A stretch of DNA of 28,538 bases, taken from positions 939,341 to 967,878 of the forward strand of contig BFEA01000192.1 in the NCBI GenBank assembly GCA_003427395.1, written 5' to 3'. This DNA is from Chara braunii. Lineage: Eukaryota; Streptophyta; Charophyceae; Charales; Characeae. Below are positions 1 to 9,271 of the stretch, piece after piece. Each line of letters starts with the position of its first letter. Positions within the stretch are counted from its first letter, which is position 1. The translations under genes were made by a program, and so were the position numbers. Below the pieces are notes generated by a model that had not been told where the DNA came from, searched no databases, and saw nothing but the letters and a program-made list of their open reading frames with translations.

Positions 1-105
1 GATCCTGGTCATTCCCAAAGTGCAAATTCACAATGAAAGACAATGCCACCCAATTGCGAAAGAAATGAAAGCACTTGCAAAGAGATAGAGACCAGAGGAG
101 AGAGA

Positions 106-135
106 AAGAAGAAGAAGAAGAAGAAGAAGAAGAAG
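106..135. repeat. (AAG)n microsatellite
   Basis: About ten consecutive AAG/GAA triplets, read directly. Trinucleotide runs of AAT (219-232) and CAA (287-304) follow. They have no evident function and make spurious Lys- or Leu-rich open frames. Confidence 0.9.
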
Positions 136-380
136 ATATGCACCAGCAAGACCAATGACAATTCCCCCCTCTCTCTCCACCTTCCTCCTCCACTTCGCCA
201 ATCTTATTCTTCTCCCAATAATAATAATAACAATGAATGGATGAACCAGAGTCAATATCCGAAGTTCCCTCTTACTGCTGACTCAGCAACAACAACAACA
301 ACAAGTCCACCATAGCTATGGATTCCCTCCTTCCTCCTCCTCTCACATGCCTAGGCTATGGCTGACTACTGAGGGCCCTG

Positions 381-462
381 CCCTCCTGTCCAAAGGACAA
401 CCCAAAGCAGCTATGGCGCTGCACTCCTGTCCAAAGGACAACCCAAAGCAGCTATGTCGCTG
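381..462. repeat. 41-bp tandem duplication
   Basis: Two near-identical adjacent copies share the core TCCTGTCCAAAGGACAACCC followed by AAAGCAGCTATG. The cores begin at 384 and 425, a period of 41 bp. Inside each copy TGTCC and GGACA form a short inverted repeat. No known element is recognised. Confidence 0.85.
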
Positions 463-1358
463 CTGACTGATCCGCCATGCCAGACTCTGCCTTGAGCTTC
501 CTTGGTGCGGTACTACCCCAACTGGGGCCTTCCAGATGCAGCGCCCAACAAGGTGATGAAGAGGGTGTCCACCATAGCCAGGTAGGTGCCTCGCCACTCT
601 CCTCCTTCGCCCTCTTCTTCCTCCTCCTCAGGCTGGGCTGCTTGCCATAGCCAGGCTGAGCGCCAGCTCCCTTCACCTCCAAGCAGCGCTGTACCAGTCC
701 AGCACTGTGCTCCAGCAGCATGTCGCCAATCCTTGCACACCGCAAATGAGGAGGAGCTACTTGCTCCTCCGGAAGATATAGCGGCCTACTGGCCTCTTGG
801 GCGGTGACTTCCTAGGCCGAGTGGCCTCCCAGCAACCGGTACCTCCTCCCTTTCGGAGGGAAACATCATTGCAGGCTCTGCTATCCTCCGGACAGGCCCT
901 AGACCCGGGCTACTTGGACTGGTACCGGCCTACCTCTAGCCTACCGCTACTGGGCCTCTAAAAATGCCAACTTTTTGTCTTCTTCTGCTCGGCCTCCAGT
1001 ACCCGACACTTCTACCACTACTTCAGTGGTACCGCCTACCTGCTACTCGAGTGTTTTTCCCCTCCGCTCTAAGTGTCGCGGGCTTACCCCCGCTACTCGA
1101 GTGTTTTCCCCGCTGCAACCCTCAAAGTCACGGCCACAAGTAAATACCGGCCCTGCGGGGCCTTTCAACCAACAAGTACCCTTGCGGGTCATACACACAC
1201 TCAGCCGACGAGCACTCAGACAGGCATGCAAACCAGCAGGCACGCACACGCACACAGACATGGAAATCACAGCAGAATGCGGGAATCTCAGCAAGGCACT
1301 CATTCCAGCGGCAAATCCCATAAATCAGCAGTGTTCTCAGTCTGTGTTTTGGCGGGTC

Positions 1359-1392
1359 ATTACATATACATTGCCCAACTGGGCATGTAACA
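1359..1392 (+). repeat. 3' terminal stub of the 5' LTR of copy A
   Basis: The last ~34 bp before 1392 match the end of the right LTR (16688-16721) with a few substitutions, and both end in GGGCATGTAACA. The terminal CATGTAACA is the inverted complement of the LTR start TGTTACATG. Upstream of about 1359 the similarity stops, so the rest of this LTR is missing or replaced. Confidence 0.75.
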
Positions 1393-1394
1393 GT

Positions 1395-1410
1395 TGGTAC
1401 CGGAACACCA
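1395..1410 (+). promoter_or_regulatory. Candidate primer-binding site of copy A
   Basis: Two bases after the LTR end comes TTGGTACCGGAACACC. A TGG start pairs with the CCA-3' end of a tRNA, the usual minus-strand primer arrangement, and TTGGTA resembles the start of plant initiator-Met primer sites. The match beyond TGGTA to that tRNA is poor, so the primer tRNA is unassigned. Copy B has lost this site. Confidence 0.45.
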
Positions 1411-1796
1411 CACGTGAATCAGGACAACCTGATCTGACACGTGTGCGGGGACTAACTAGTTGTTTAGTTTTGATTGATTGATTGATTGATTAGAGCACAC
1501 TAATTAGCCCCCAAAATCGCGATTTTGACCTAACTGCCGAAAATCAATTTTTTTTTTCTTTTCTTGGATGTTTTCCAGCTATTTCAGTTGTGGAAAATCG
1601 CAATAACGCAACACCTCAAATTTCCGTTTTCGTTTTTTTGAAAATTCAAAATTTCATTGTTGGAAATCCGAATATTTTTTCAAAAAATTTCGATTTCCTT
1701 TTGCGATTTCCCGTTATTTGGAAATCCACGTCAGCAGCCGAGCAGTGCCACGTCAGCAGCAGGGAGTGCCACGTCAGCAGTCCTCCGCCCTGGTCA
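1411..1796 (+). other. Untranslated leader of copy A
   Basis: This lies between the LTR end and the gag start. It contains a GATT/TGAT run at about 1471-1491, an A/T-rich stretch and three CCACGTCAGCAG units just before gag. The leader of copy B (8423-9271) matches it well up to about 1724, after which B carries some 438 bp that A lacks. Confidence 0.75.
1725..1780 (+). repeat. Three copies of a 13-bp CCACGTCAGCAG repeat
   Basis: Units start at 1725, 1747 and 1768, with 8-9-bp spacers (the second is CAGGGAGT). The core CCACGTCA is the complement of TGACGTGG, an ACGT-type site of plant bZIP factors in the literature. It sits immediately upstream of the gag start. Copy B has seven units at the same place. 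Confidence 0.85.
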
Positions 1797-3400
1797 ATGC
1801 TCACTCGCTCACAAACAGCCGGCATGGATAAGAAGTCCGGGGAAACGGCCGAGGCCTATCAGGCCCGGATGCTGGCTTTGATTACCGAAGCCAAGAAATA
1901 GGCGCCGAAGCCAAGAAACATGCGGATGAGGTAGCAGCCGCTGAGAAAAAGAAGGTTGAGGACTCCGAGAAGGCACGTTTGTTGGCAATCGAACAGCAGC
2001 GCCAGCAAGACGAGGCAGCAGCAAGGGCTGCCAATGAAGAACGAAATCAACGACGCGAGAAGATATTCAACGGAGAGTGAGCCTTGCTCACAATGGCAGC
2101 GGACTGGCGGGCAGAGGCCGAGAATGGTAAGATGGAAGAGTGAAAGCAAGATCGCTCTACTCCTCTCCCATTTGACGGATCTCCTGGCAACGTGCATTGC
2201 ACAGCAAGAGGACATCCACAACCTCGACGACGCGGTTCAGGCGCACAACCACGCGTTTGATCAAGTCAACAGCCGCCTCCAGCAGTTGGGGCAACGACCC
2301 GTCGCCGCCCCCGATGCCAGCTCCTCCAACACCTCTGATCGCCTCAATGCATTGGAGATCGACGTCGGAACCCTCGAGGATGACGCGCAGCTACAGCAAA
2401 TCGCCACGCAACAACTGGAGCAGCGGATCTGTGCTGCCGCCGCCACACCGAGTTTGGCACCGCGTGAGACAACTCCAAAGTTCGATGTTCAGGACATCTT
2501 TTGCGATTCGACGAAGACGGACCCGATTCCGTGGTTCCTCAAATTCGAGCTCAAGTTGCAGCTACACCATGTCAGCGAGGACAAACATCACGCGTATTTA
2601 TATTCCCGGTCGGGGGGCGCGTGCCAAGCATGGTTGGACAATCTCTTGTCCAAGTACGGGTTGGTAGCTGCCGACTTATACACCAAGATCAGCTGGGATG
2701 ATCTAAAGGCGCCGTGGCATAAGCGGTTCCAAGTAGAGCCGTCGGAGATCAAGGCAATGGACAAATTGATGACCTTCGAACAAGGCACACTGCCGAGTGT
2801 TGACTGGATTGTCGAGTACCAACGCTTGACATATGTCCCAGACCTTCAGATGGGCTTCAAGGCCGTCAAACACTACATCTCGAGGTCGTGTCCGGCGTTG
2901 GGCAACGCCTTGATTCACATCGAGGGCACCCTGATGACAACGGGGGAGCTCTTCGAGAAGGCCTCACAGATCATTGTCACGAACAAGGAGGCTAAGAACC
3001 TCAACCGTTCGTCTGCGGCAGGCCTGAGCAGAGATTAGTATCGGTCGAAAGTGGCTGTGGTCGCGGCGGCAACGCCAACCGACCCTTCTAGCGAGGCCCT
3101 GTCTGCCAATGACGGGGGCAGACTCACAGCCGCCGGGTTGGTGGCCGCGCCGGCAAAGGCCGAGGACGTAGCAAGACGTAGACAAACACCGCATCTATTC
3201 TTGGGCCCGACGCAGCAGCTCCAGCCCCATGGTCCCACTACGGTCTCTCCGAACGTGCGTACAAGCTATGCACAAGATTCCGCTATTGTCTTTGGTGTAA
3301 CAGTGATCTCCACAACACAGTGGGCTGCCGGTTGAAAGGCAAGGGCAAATCGGGAAACGAAGCACCACCGGTAGTGAATCGACGACACTTTCGACGCCTT
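1797..3400 (+). pseudogene. gag: gag polyprotein of copy A (broken)
   Basis: Gag is the nucleocapsid/capsid precursor that packages retrotransposon RNA in cytoplasmic particles. The start ATG at 1797 gives MLTRSQTAG, matching MLMRSKTAV of copy B at 9272. The frame then hits a stop at about 1900 beside a short duplication of GCCGAAGCCAAGAAA. It has another stop near 2080 and a 2-bp loss near 2140 relative to copy B. From about 2150 a long frame runs to the stop at 3038 through a coiled-coil-like Gln-rich stretch and a retrotransposon gag domain containing YSRSGGACQAWLDNLLSKYG. The zinc knuckle CLWCNSDLHNTVGC (C-x2-C-x4-H-x4-C) lies at 3287-3328 in another frame. The gag assignment is firm; the gag/pol boundary near 3400 is approximate. 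Confidence 0.88.
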
Positions 3401-5246
3401 TGGAACCGATCGCTTCGCTGGTGACCGCCCTTCGTTCCGAGGCACATGCGGAAGTCGATAGTCCTCTTCTATATTCTTATGAGGACTATGCTGGCCGGCT
3501 CGTTCCTACGTTGGGTACTCATGCTCAAGGACAAGACGTGCGGAATCGTCTCCATCCGGCAGCGCCGATTTATCGTCTTCAAGTGGTTCTTCACGGGATT
3601 CGGCGCGCGAGTTCAACATAGAGGTCTTGGACCCGCTCACGTCCGAGGATTTCGCATGGTTTCCTCTCCCGACCACGGGCCGCTTGTCGGGATCGCCATG
3701 CGCAGCATTATGCACTCATCTTCACACGTATCTATCCTTCTAGCCACCACCAACTTCGTCGACGGATGACGAAGCTGCGGTGGGGGACATCCTTGCGTAT
3801 GTTACCAACGTGGCCCGCGAGTTTCGCAAGTAGCGGTACGATGACAACAACGCACCGCTCCTCTATGTCCGCATCCAAGTTGGGCAAGCGCCCTGCAGCG
3901 CTTTGCTAGATAGCGGCGCGACTCGCAATTTCATGAGCCAAGCCTTCATGCAAAGGGATGACCTTGGCGCACAAGTTCGAAGGAAGGCAAACCCGACGGC
4001 GATCAAGTTGGTGGACGGAAGGACGCAGCAGCTTATCGACCGCTATATCGAGGCAATACCGGTGTATTTCGCACCTCATGCATGCGAACCGGTGAGGTTC
4101 GACATTTTGGACACGGACTTCGACATTATTTTGGGAATGCCTTGGCTTGCAAGTGCGGATCAGACGGTCAACTTCCACCGGCGGACTCTTACCGTTCGGG
4201 ACGCCTTTGGCGCCGAAGTGTCGTGTACTATTCCTCTTCCGCACCCTTCGATTCGGTGCCAAGTGGTAACGACCAAGTCATTCCGAGCTACTTGCGCTTA
4301 CGAGCAGCGCGGCGAAATAGGCCTATGCTTCCTACGTGCCGTCGTGGTAGCCGATTCTTCCCCCATGGACTTGTCTTCGGACCCCTGTGTGGTGCGGTTG
4401 CTTGACGAGTTCACCGACATCTTCAAGTCACCTGCCGATGTGGTGCCGGATCGGCCGATCTCTCATGAGATCATTCTTGAGGCCGGTGTCGTGCTGCCGA
4501 AAGGCTGCATTTACCGCATGAGCGAGGAGGAGCTTACGGTCCTCCGCGCACAACTCGATGACTTGTTGGACAAGGGCTGGATCCACCCTAGTAGCTCCCC
4601 ATGTGGAGCGCCAGTTCTCTTCGTACGGAAGAAGAACAAGGATCTACGATTGTGCATCGACTACTGTAAGCTCAACATGCAAACCGTCAAGAATGCGGGG
4701 CCTCTTCCTCGTATTGACGATCTCCTTGAGTGATTCGGTGCCGCAAAGTACTTTTCTAAGTTGGATTTGAAGTCGAGATATCATCAGATTTCGATGCGGC
4801 CGATTGATCGCTATAAATCCGCGTTCAAGATGCGGTATGGGCATTTTGAGTGGGTGGTCATGCCTTTTGGCCTCACCAACCCCCCGGCGACCTTTCAAGC
4901 GGCAATGACCAACGAGTCTCGTGCAATGTTGGACCGGTTCGTGCTAGTCTACTTGGACGACATTCTCGTCTATAGTTGAACATTCGAGGATCATCTTGAG
5001 CACCTTCGACGAGTGTCGGGGACACTCCGCCTCGCCAAGTACAAAGCCAACCGTGACAAGTGCGAATTTGTCCGGCAAGAGCTGGAATACTTGGGCCATT
5101 TTGTCACATCGGAGGGCATCAGTCCGTTGTCGGACAAGATTCAAGCCATCCAAGAGTGGCCGGAGCCGTGAAATGTCACGGATGTCCGTTCTTTCCTTGG
5201 CCTTGTCGGCTACTACCAACGTTTTATCAAGGGATACTCGAAGATC
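3401..5246 (+). pseudogene. pol: Protease and reverse transcriptase part of pol, copy A
   Basis: A linker about 400 bp long leads into the aspartic protease, whose active site [10 protein letters not shown] has its Asp codon at 3909-3911, followed by the family motif [10 protein letters not shown] frame open from 3838 to 4733 covers protease and the first part of RT ([29 protein letters not shown]). A TGA at 4731-4733 and a second at 4977-4979 break the RT. Between them lie SKLDLKS, MPFGLTNPPATFQ and the intact catalytic YLDD at 4950-4961. The tail LGHFV...FLGLVGYYQRF continues in shifted frames to about 5240. The enzyme would copy element RNA into DNA. Motifs are well kept, but the reading frame is destroyed. 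Confidence 0.93.
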
Positions 5247-5690
5247 ATGGCCCACTTGTCCAAGCTTCAATGCGAGGATCGACCGTTTGACTTCGGAGAG
5301 GATGCGCGAAAATCATTTTTGGCTCTCAAAGACGCGCTGTTATCTGCGGAGGTCTTGCGCATATATGACCCGCTATTGCCAACGCGCATCACTACAGATG
5401 CGTCTGGCTATGACATTGGTGCCGTCATCGAACAACACGATGGCGTGGACTGGCACCCGAGTACTTCAGCAAGAAAGTGCCCGTCGTGCACCCAGCCTTC
5501 GTCCAAGCGCTCAAGCGGTGGCGACACTTCCTCCTTGGTCGAAGTCAATTCCGATGGGTAACGGACAACGATCTGTTGGTCTTCTACAAGACCCAAGACA
5601 CCGTCAATAGCACCATCTCCCGTTGGATTGCTTTCATCGACCAATTCGACTTCTTTCCCGATGACATTCCGGGGTAGTCTAACCGTTTTG
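5247..5690 (+). pseudogene. pol: RNase H part of pol, copy A
   Basis: RNase H removes the RNA strand during reverse transcription. The start is in frame with MAHLSKLQCEDRPF, and the motif TTDASGYDIGAV keeps the first catalytic Asp (codon 5397-5399). Compared with copy B there is a 4-bp loss near 5460 and a loss of about 40 bp near 5500 that removes the KKELLAV segment holding the second acidic residue. The LKRWRHFLLGRSQF motif and the tail NRFADALSR follow across frames. It cannot be functional. Confidence 0.88.
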
Positions 5691-6860
5691 CGGATGCTCT
5701 TTCACGGTGTCCGGATCATTGTACCGCAGTCTATTCGACCTTCGAGATCGACGACGACCTGCGGGACAGCCTCATCCACGGCTACAAAACCGACCTCGAG
5801 TTTCACGACAAGTACGCGAATTGCTCCTCTCCTAATCCGACGCCTTCTCACTACTGGATCCAAGAGGGGTACTTGCTTGTCCCCACGCGGCGGAAGGACC
5901 TTCTTTGCATACCGAGTGACTCTCACTTGCGTACACGACTTCTTGGGGAGTTCCACGATGCTCCTGCCACCGGACACTTCGGAGTCAATCGCACGATTGT
6001 CCGACTTTGCGAGCGCTTTTGGTGGCCCGGCCTTCTCGGCAACGTCACACGCTATTGCGAGTCATGCGAGGTTTGTCGACATTGCAAATCCCGCAACCAT
6101 CTTCCGTACGGTGAGTTGCAACCGTTACCGATCCCCTTGCGCCGAAGGGAAGCGTTTGCCATGGACATAACCAGGCCGTTCCCCAAGCACAAGACCAGTG
6201 TGGATGGGATTCTCACTGTGGTCCACCGACTCACCAAGTTCGCCATGTTTTTGCCTTGTCGCTATCATGCCAAGGCACCCGAGTTGGCCGAGGTTTTGTA
6301 CGCCGGTTGGATTCGAACCAAGGGTTACCCCAAGGAAATCATCTGTGACTGCGACACTCGGTTCATGTCCGATTTTTGGTTGGCGCTCATGAAACGATGG
6401 GGCTCATCTCTCAAGCTAAGTTCGGCTCACCACCCCCAAACCGATGGCCAAACGAAGAGGGCACATCAGACTACACAGGTTCTCCTTCGCACTCTCATCC
6501 GTCCCGACCAAAAGGAATGGATTTGAGCGGCTGCCGGATGTCGAGTAGGCATACAACTCGTCCATCCACCCGGCTATCGGGATGTCGCCCTTTCGAGTTT
6601 GAGCACGGCTCGCCGGTCACTTCTCCGTTGGACACAATCATTCCACGAGTGGCCGAGAGCGACGACCATCTTCTTTTCTTGCATCGGATGAAAGAGTTAT
6701 TTGTGAAGGCACGGGACCAGATGGGTAAGACGCAGCAGCGCATAAGCCAATAGGCCAATCACTAGCGTCTTCCTTGTCCATTTCGCGCCGGCGATCTCGT
6801 TTGGGTTTGCGCCGCAGAGTTTAGCCTCAAACAAGATATATCTTGCAAGCTCCTCCTAAA
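5691..6860 (+). pseudogene. pol: Integrase part of pol, copy A
   Basis: Integrase inserts the DNA copy into the genome. The longest frame, 5873-6526, contains the HHCC zinc-binding domain (HDAPATGHFG, then CESCEVC). It then has the catalytic core with AMDIT as first Asp and DCDTRF as second Asp. The third catalytic residue, normally Glu in DGQTE, is Lys here (DGQTKRAHQ; codon AAG 6455-6457). A TGA follows at about 6524, and the rest continues in other frames through RARDQMGKTQQR-type sequence to about 6850. The domain assignment is secure; inactivation is inferred from the stops and the lost Glu. Confidence 0.92.
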
Positions 6861-7311
6861 ATGGATGGGGCCCTGGCCAATCGTGGCACCCGTTGGGGAT
6901 GCACCCGAAGGACCTTCCTTCATTATTCAGGTGCCCGCCCACTTGCCCGTCTACCCGGTCTTTCATTGCTCCAAGTTGGCTCTTCACACGCCAACGGAAC
7001 ATGACGATTTTCCCGGTCGACGATCACAAGACCCACCCTCTATGAACGGTTTTCAAGAGGTCGGGGACATCATCAACCAGTGACGCTACGACAACAGGCC
7101 GACCGAATACTTGGTACACTTTGCGTACTACACCCACAAAGCTGACCGTTGGTTGACCTGTGTGGAACTCCAAGCAACAGCTCCAGATGTTCTCGCACGC
7201 TACGAACGCAAGATGCAAGGCAAGCCGGTATCTTCGGCTCCACACCGCACCCGCGTCGCGGTTCCACCTTCATATTGTCAGCTTCGCCCTCGACCCGGCT
7301 TGACTTCATAA
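6861..7311 (+). pseudogene. pol: Integrase C-terminal and chromodomain-like tail, copy A
   Basis: This frame gives GPWPIVAPVGDAPEGPSF and VPAHLPVYPVFHCSKL, typical of the end of chromovirus integrases. A stop at 7081-7083 interrupts the chromodomain-like segment RPTEYLVHFAYYTHKADRW followed by LTCVELQATAPDVLARYE. In chromoviruses this tail is thought to steer integration to modified chromatin. The final stop TAA (7309-7311) overlaps the start of the polypurine tract, as in copy B. Confidence 0.8.
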
Positions 7312-7321
7312 GGAGGGGGGG
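7310..7321 (+). promoter_or_regulatory. Polypurine tract of copy A
   Basis: AAGGAGGGGGGG lies directly before the LTR start TGTTACATG at 7323. It is the plus-strand primer site used in reverse transcription. An identical tract precedes the right LTR at 15388-15399. Confidence 0.9.
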
Positions 7322-7370
7322 TTGTTACATGTTGCGCCTGAAACAAGGGCCATTTTCAGGCCCTGTGTTG

Positions 7371-7604
7371 TTTTCAGCCTAAGAGCCTGAAAACAAGGGC
7401 CTACAGGCCATGTGGCGTTTTCAGCCTAAAAGCCTGAAAACAAGGACCTACAGGCCTTGTGTCGTTTTCAGCCTAAAAGCCTGAAAACAAGGGCCTATAG
7501 GCCCTGTGTCGTTTCTGCCTTAAAGCTTGAAAACAAGGGCCTACAGGCCTTGTGTCGTTTCAGCATAAAACAGGGCCCTCCAGGCCCCGAGTCTTTTCAG
7601 CCTA
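7371..7604 (+). repeat. 47-bp tandem repeat array in the middle LTR
   Basis: Units start at 7371, 7418, 7465 and 7512, with a partial unit at 7558. Each holds an inverted repeat with arms TTTTCAG and CTGAAAA nine bases apart, followed by AACAAGGGCC. The right LTR has only two full units plus a partial one at 15455, 15502 and 15548. Confidence 0.88.
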
Positions 7605-7751
7605 AAACGAAGGGCCATTTTCAGGCCCTCATAAGATCGACTTGTCGTGAAACTCCGGCACCAGACTAGGGTTTTAGCACAGGCCATTTTGGGTTTGTTT
7701 TCAAGACAACCTTTGTTTGAGCTTCAACGCCAGGGTCTCGCACGTTTTGGC

Positions 7752-7794
7752 ATTGGCAAGAGCAGCCTCCTGGACGTGCCAGCACTGTATAAGA
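7752..7794 (+). promoter_or_regulatory. Candidate LTR core promoter (middle LTR)
   Basis: A reversed CCAAT-type ATTGG at 7752-7756 precedes a TATA-like TGTATAAGA at 7786-7794. The right LTR has ATTGG at 15742 and the better TATA box ACTATATAGG at the equivalent place. Activity is inferred from motif and position only. Confidence 0.5.
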
Positions 7795-8094
7795 CTGGCC
7801 CGCCCTGCAGGCTGCAGGTAGTTCATAGGGACTTCCCATGCACTTCACGTGCAGTTCAGGAGGCAGGAGGTAGTCTTCAGGATTCGGCAGCAGCACTCTG
7901 GAGGAGTGTTGCAGTAGTAGTAGTAGCGTTAGCAGTAGCCTTCAGCGTTGGGCGCGAGTAGGAGCTAGAGTAGCACTGGAGAGAGAGAGATTGGGTGGAG
8001 GCCAGGGAGACTTAGCTGCACAGCACCATAGCTCCAGCTTCGTCTTCGAGGACCTGCAGCACGACGCCATCTTCAGAGGTTAGTACCTGGCACA

Positions 8095-8095
8095 T

Positions 8096-8148
<53 letters not shown>
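8095..8148. repeat. (AG)n microsatellite in the middle LTR
   Basis: A nearly pure AG run of about 54 bp. The matching run in the right LTR (16120-16139) is only about 20 bp, so this site length-varies between LTR copies. Confidence 0.95.
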
Positions 8149-8153
<5 letters not shown>

Positions 8154-8422
8154 CTTCCTTTTCTCAGTCCACCATCCCCCTCTCACCCTCTCGCTACCTG
8201 ACTTCACTGCATCAGCAGACTATGAGAGAGCGGGCTTGGTGACATTTGGATCCAGACTCGACATTAGGCTTCAAACATTTGACGAGGGATTATCTGGGAC
8301 TTGTACCGAGGACTTGGTGTTGACGACATTCCCATCTTCCCCCTCTTCTTCGTCTGATCCCTCCTCTTCGTTTGTGTATGGTCTGGACCTGGCGCATTCT
8401 TCCTGTGTGTAGCGCTAGGCCC

Positions 8423-9271
8423 CAGGACAACCTGATCTGACACGTGTGCGGGGACTAAGTAGCTGATTAGTCTTGATTGATTGATTAGAGCACACTAGTT
8501 AGCTCCCAAAATCAGGATTTTGTCCTCACTACCGAAAATCGATTTCTTTTTTCTTTTCTAGGGTTTTGTTTTCTCGCTATTTCTGCTGTGGAAAATCGCA
8601 ATAGCTCAACATCTGAAATTTCTTCTGAAAAATCGAAATTTCGTTGTTGGAAATTCTGGAATATCTTTTTTTTGAAAATTTCCGATTTCCTTTTGCAATT
8701 TCCCGTTATTTAGAAATCCGGAATAATTTTTTTCGGTATTCTTTTTTTTTTTTAAACGGTACGGGGAAATCCCTCTCGCAGTACCATTTTCCAAACTGCG
8801 AATACTCTCATCTGAGGAAGTCCGAATACTTCTTATTTCTTTTTGGAATTTTTCTTATTCGGAGTTGATTTTCACTACCTGATAATCATTGGCAGTCTGA
8901 AAGTTCGAATTTTGTTTTTTCTCTCATTGATAATTTCGCACTTCAAGGGAGGTTGGGAGACCTACTGAACTTGCAAAACTCGGGATTTTTATTTTCTCAA
9001 ATTTTTTTTGGCAAAGTTCAAACTTTTTTTTTTGATTAGTGGCTCCTTATCTGGGCGATTTATCCCCACCCACCCCTCCCCACCTATGTTGTTGCCCCCT
9101 CTGGTCTTACCTTCTCTATCTGTCTCTGGGTACCCCCTGTGGCGGCATTGGTGAGTTGCCACGTCAGCAGGCCACGTCAGCAGACCATGCAAGCAGGCCA
9201 CGTCAGCAGGACACATCAGCAGGCCACGTCAACAGCAGGGAGTGCCACGTCAGCAGGCCCCAGCCTGGTCT
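8423..9271 (+). other. Untranslated leader of copy B
   Basis: The start matches the leader of copy A from 1420 onward (GATCTGACACGTGTGCGGGG, then TGATTGATTAGAGCACAC). Positions 8720-9157, rich in T runs, have no counterpart in copy A. A 13-bp repeat array precedes gag. No coding frame with family resemblance is seen. Confidence 0.8.
9158..9256 (+). repeat. 13-bp GCCACGTCAGCAG repeat array
   Basis: Tandem units start at 9158, 9171, 9184 (degenerate), 9197, 9210 (degenerate) and 9223. After the spacer CAGGGAGT a seventh starts at 9244. Copy A has three units. Most units carry CCACGTCA, an ACGT-core bZIP-type motif. The array ends 15 bp before the gag ATG. Confidence 0.92.

Larger units (their letters stand above)
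1..1358. other. Unassigned repeat-rich non-coding DNA at the left edge
   Basis: No reading frame here resembles a known protein; the open frames are short, overlap on both strands and follow simple-sequence composition. Visible structure: an (AAG)n run at about 106-135, AAT repeats near 219-232, a (CAA)n run at 287-304, a 41-bp tandem duplication at 381-462, and a duplicated CTACTCGAGTGTTTT motif at about 1042-1107. If the element ending at 1392 had a full ~1.3-kb LTR it should fill almost all of this stretch, but the sequence does not resemble the two other LTR copies. It may be foreign DNA joined to an LTR stub, or an LTR of a different subfamily. Confidence 0.6.
7323..8419 (+). repeat. Middle LTR, shared by copies A and B, 3'-truncated
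   Basis: It starts TGTTACATG after the polypurine tract and is collinear with the right LTR (15400-16721) up to AGCGCTAGG. It then jumps to CAGGACAACC of the leader (compare 1420-1429). About 300 bp of LTR end plus the first ~27 bp of the leader, including the primer site, are missing. It contains a 47-bp tandem array, a TATA-like box and a long (AG)n run. Confidence 0.9.
1359..8422 (+). mobile_element. Ty3/gypsy LTR retrotransposon, copy A (degenerate)
   Basis: A plus-strand element made of an LTR stub (1359-1392), candidate primer-binding site, leader, gag, pol (protease, reverse transcriptase, RNase H, integrase, chromodomain-like tail), polypurine tract (7310-7321) and the LTR shared with copy B (7323-8419). 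The order protease-RT-RNase H-integrase defines Ty3/gypsy (Metaviridae-type) elements. It is inactive: gag-pol is broken by many stops, frameshifts and deletions, and the 5' LTR is only a stub. It is collinear with copy B and belongs to the same family. Confidence 0.93.

Noticed and set aside
43-1481. Open frames of 70-170 codons at the left edge
   Set aside because: They run through microsatellites and short repeats, overlap on both strands and show no domain or conserved motif.
7323-8419. Solo LTR reading of the middle LTR
   Set aside because: It is preceded by a polypurine tract and followed by a leader and gag of the same family, so it is shared by two tandem copies.
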